A stretch of 64,000 nucleotides of DNA, from positions 1 through 64,000 of the forward strand of contig NZ_BONR01000005.1 of assembly GCF_016862815.1 (NCBI RefSeq), given 5' to 3'. Shown here in pieces: positions 62,681 to 64,000 of the stretch. Within the stretch, counting starts at the first letter, position 1, and every line of letters starts with the position of its first letter. This DNA comes from Demequina activiva (GTDB lineage Bacteria > Actinomycetota > Actinomycetes > Actinomycetales > Demequinaceae). The notes under the pieces are model-generated. The model saw only the letters and a list, made by a program, of their open reading frames with translations. It was not told the origin of the DNA and did no database searches. The position numbers were made by a program, and so were the translations under genes.

Positions 62681-63058
62681 ATGGAGTCAACGCGTGAGCA
62701 CGTCCCGGCGTTGCGCTGGACCGCCACGGCGATCATCGCGGTCGAGGCCCTCGCGCTGGTGGTCGCCGCGGTGATCTACGTGGCGCGGGCGATCGACGGC
62801 GCCGCTCCTGCCGACGCCGCTCTGTCGATCGCGGCGCTCGCACTCGCGGCTGGTGCAGCGCTCGCGGTTGCCGCAGCGGCCTACGCGCGTGGCCGCACGT
62901 GGCCGCGCGGCCTTGCCGTCACGTGGCAGCTGCTCCAGATCGCGGCCGGCGTGCTGCTGCTGGAGCTGCTCCTCGCCGCCGGCATCGCGGCGATCGCTGC
63001 CGGCGTCGTGGGCGCCGCCGCCCTGATCGCCGATGCGCGGACTCGCCCGACCGCGTAG
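62681..63058 (+). CDS. small integral membrane protein near whiB1
   Basis: The 125-residue protein has four membrane segments (TAIIAVEALALVVAAVIYVA, ALSIAALALAAGAALAVAAA, then two in LLQIAAGVLLLELLLAAGIAAIAAGVVGAAALI) and a conserved actinobacterial AYARGRTWPRGLAVTWQLLQ loop. Homologues sit near whiB1 and pdtaS (Rv3217c as I recall). The function is unknown. TACCGT eight bases before the ATG suggests a leaderless start. Confidence 0.8.
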   Translation: MESTREHVPALRWTATAIIAVEALALVVAAVIYVARAIDGAAPADAALSIAALALAAGAALAVAAAAYARGRTWPRGLAVTWQLLQIAAGVLLLELLLAAGIAAIAAGVVGAAALIADARTRPTA

Positions 63059-63093
63059 GTCCACCCCGAGGCAGGCGCGCGCCGTCCGCGTGC

Positions 63094-64000
63094 TCACCGT
63101 GCCCGCAGCTGCACCGCCGTGGCGACGGCATCGACGATGAGCGCGCAGCGCCCGTCGCGGGGCACGGGCTCCGCGATGCCCTGCCAGCCGCGTGGCGCCA
63201 GCATGCGCAGCGCGCGAGGGCTGGGGTCGAGCAGCAGCACCGCATCCACGGGCGGCACCAGGTGCGGTGCGTCATGGCAGGTCACCGTCGCGTGAGGCAG
63301 GGACGCGGCCACCGCGTCGCGTGCCGCCCCGGCGGCGCCCACGACGGCCACCCGGCCGCGCGGCGCCGTGAGTGTCGAGGCACGGTCTCCGCCCACGGCC
63401 CAGCCACTCTCGACGTGATCCGGCAGCGAGCGCACCCAGCGCTCGGCGGGGTGGTGGTCGCCGTGGCACAGCTGTCCCTCGACCCAGGCGCCACCGATGC
63501 TCAGCCACGCCCTGCCGGGATGCGACGAGGAGAGCGCACGGTCACGAGGAGCTCCCCAGGGTGCGGCCGCGCCGGGATCGTGCCCGGGGATCACGGCGGT
63601 GATCGCAGCGGCGGCGGCGAGCCGGATGGGAGCGTGGGTCGCGCATGCGACGGCGGTGGGCGCTCGCAGCGCCAGGCGTGCCAGGAGCGCGTCAGCGGCG
63701 GCGCCGTCGTCCGCCTGGCCCAACCGCGCCAGCGCCCGCTCGGCGTCGTCGACCACCAGCAGCGCGTCGGACGCGCGCCCCACGAGGTGCACGGTGCGTG
63801 CGGCCTCACGCGGGTCGCTGGGCAGCCAGACCGGCCGCATGCCGACCGCACGCGCCTGCTGAGCGAGAGAGCTCAGCGCACTGGTGCGGCCCGAGCGCGC
63901 CGGCCCCACGATCACCGCCGGGCCGTCGGTGGGGCGCCAGACGACCTCGCGCTGGAGGCGCTCGCGGGGCCAATCGGCGAGCGCGAGCCGCACCTGATCG
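63094..64000 (-). CDS. FtsK/SpoIIIE-type ATPase, C-terminal part, truncated by window edge
   Basis: The frame is open to the right edge (DQVRLALADWPRERLQREVVW) and ends at 63094. About 300 residues are visible: a terminal ATPase-like module with a degenerate P-loop (VGPARSGRTSALS, Arg in place of the usual Lys), ALLVVDDAERAL as a Walker-B-like strand, then HPGRAWLSIGGAWVEGQLC, the typical ending of a module in EccC-like / FtsK-SpoIIIE proteins. It is probably the third, inactive module of a type VII secretion-like or FHA-FtsK ATPase. The active modules lie outside the window. Confidence 0.72.
   Translation of the reverse strand, partial: DQVRLALADWPRERLQREVVWRPTDGPAVIVGPARSGRTSALSSLAQQARAVGMRPVWLPSDPREAARTVHLVGRASDALLVVDDAERALARLGQADDGAAADALLARLALRAPTAVACATHAPIRLAAAAAITAVIPGHDPGAAAPWGAPRDRALSSSHPGRAWLSIGGAWVEGQLCHGDHHPAERWVRSLPDHVESGWAVGGDRASTLTAPRGRVAVVGAAGAARDAVAASLPHATVTCHDAPHLVPPVDAVLLLDPSPRALRMLAPRGWQGIAEPVPRDGRCALIVDAVATAVQLRAR

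Overview
This window is chromosomal DNA of a high-GC Gram-positive bacterium, most likely an actinobacterium of the order Micrococcales. A Demequina- or Cellulomonas-like genome is my low-confidence guess. Indicators are strong GC bias at third codon positions, a WhiB1 regulator, PdtaS, AdnAB, UvrD2, DUF3107, DUF3152 and DUF5679 genes, and many genes whose -10 box (TANNNT) lies only 6-8 bases before the start codon, as expected of leaderless transcripts.

Layout. 1-3.1 kb: an S-layer-homology protein running off the left edge, purU, and a secreted CHAP/LGFP wall hydrolase. 3.1-9.2 kb: a GNAT enzyme, a membrane acyltransferase, then a ZTP riboswitch leading the one-carbon operon glyA-folD-xth, facing galK. 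9.3-16.7 kb: membrane proteins, an Mrp ATPase, a DUF1003 / MgtE-like pair, and a PLP decarboxylase divergent from a MocR regulator across a four-half-site operator. 16.75-21.64 kb: a lower-GC island of four minus-strand genes inserted at the 3' end of the MocR gene. 21.8-31.9 kb: an LLM oxidoreductase, a thioredoxin-DsbD fusion, aminopeptidase P, a PHP phosphatase, a GNAT enzyme, a DEAD-box helicase, gluconokinase, DUF3107, DUF3152 and a DUF368 transporter. 31.9-49.8 kb: a DNA-repair block (adnA, adnB, a small protein, a phosphotransferase, nudC, uvrD2, a ThiF-like protein, DUF5679, a Zn-protease-like protein, a YlbL-type PDZ/Lon protease, UPF0182) whose order resembles Mycobacterium tuberculosis Rv3202c-Rv3193c as I remember it, followed by initiator tRNA-Met. 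49.9-59.4 kb: an amino acid permease and a four-gene FtsX/MacB-type ABC exporter operon. 59.5-64 kb: two overlapping crcB fluoride channels with a DUF2505 gene, pdtaS, whiB1, a small membrane protein, and the C-terminus of an FtsK/SpoIIIE-type ATPase.

The standout is the island. A phosphoribosyltransferase-fold protein with an acidic DDFAGSG loop, an ORC/CDC6-like P-loop ATPase, a protein I do not recognise, and an N6-adenine-methyltransferase-like protein form one tightly overlapped operon with its own promoter at the island edge. The operon is bracketed by a 165-bp direct repeat (160/165 identical) of the MocR gene end. No integrase, transposase or nuclease is visible. I read it as a candidate anti-phage or conflict system that I cannot match to a named one. 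The methyltransferase gene has no normal start codon and follows the upstream gene in the same frame across a single TAG.

No gene-free stretch exceeds 300 bases. The longest are 21561-21831 (island promoter and MocR fragment), 28976-29213 (helicase leader), 49648-49855 (tRNA and signals), 11123-11320 (short leader regions, nothing firm) and 62511-62680 (whiB1 control region).
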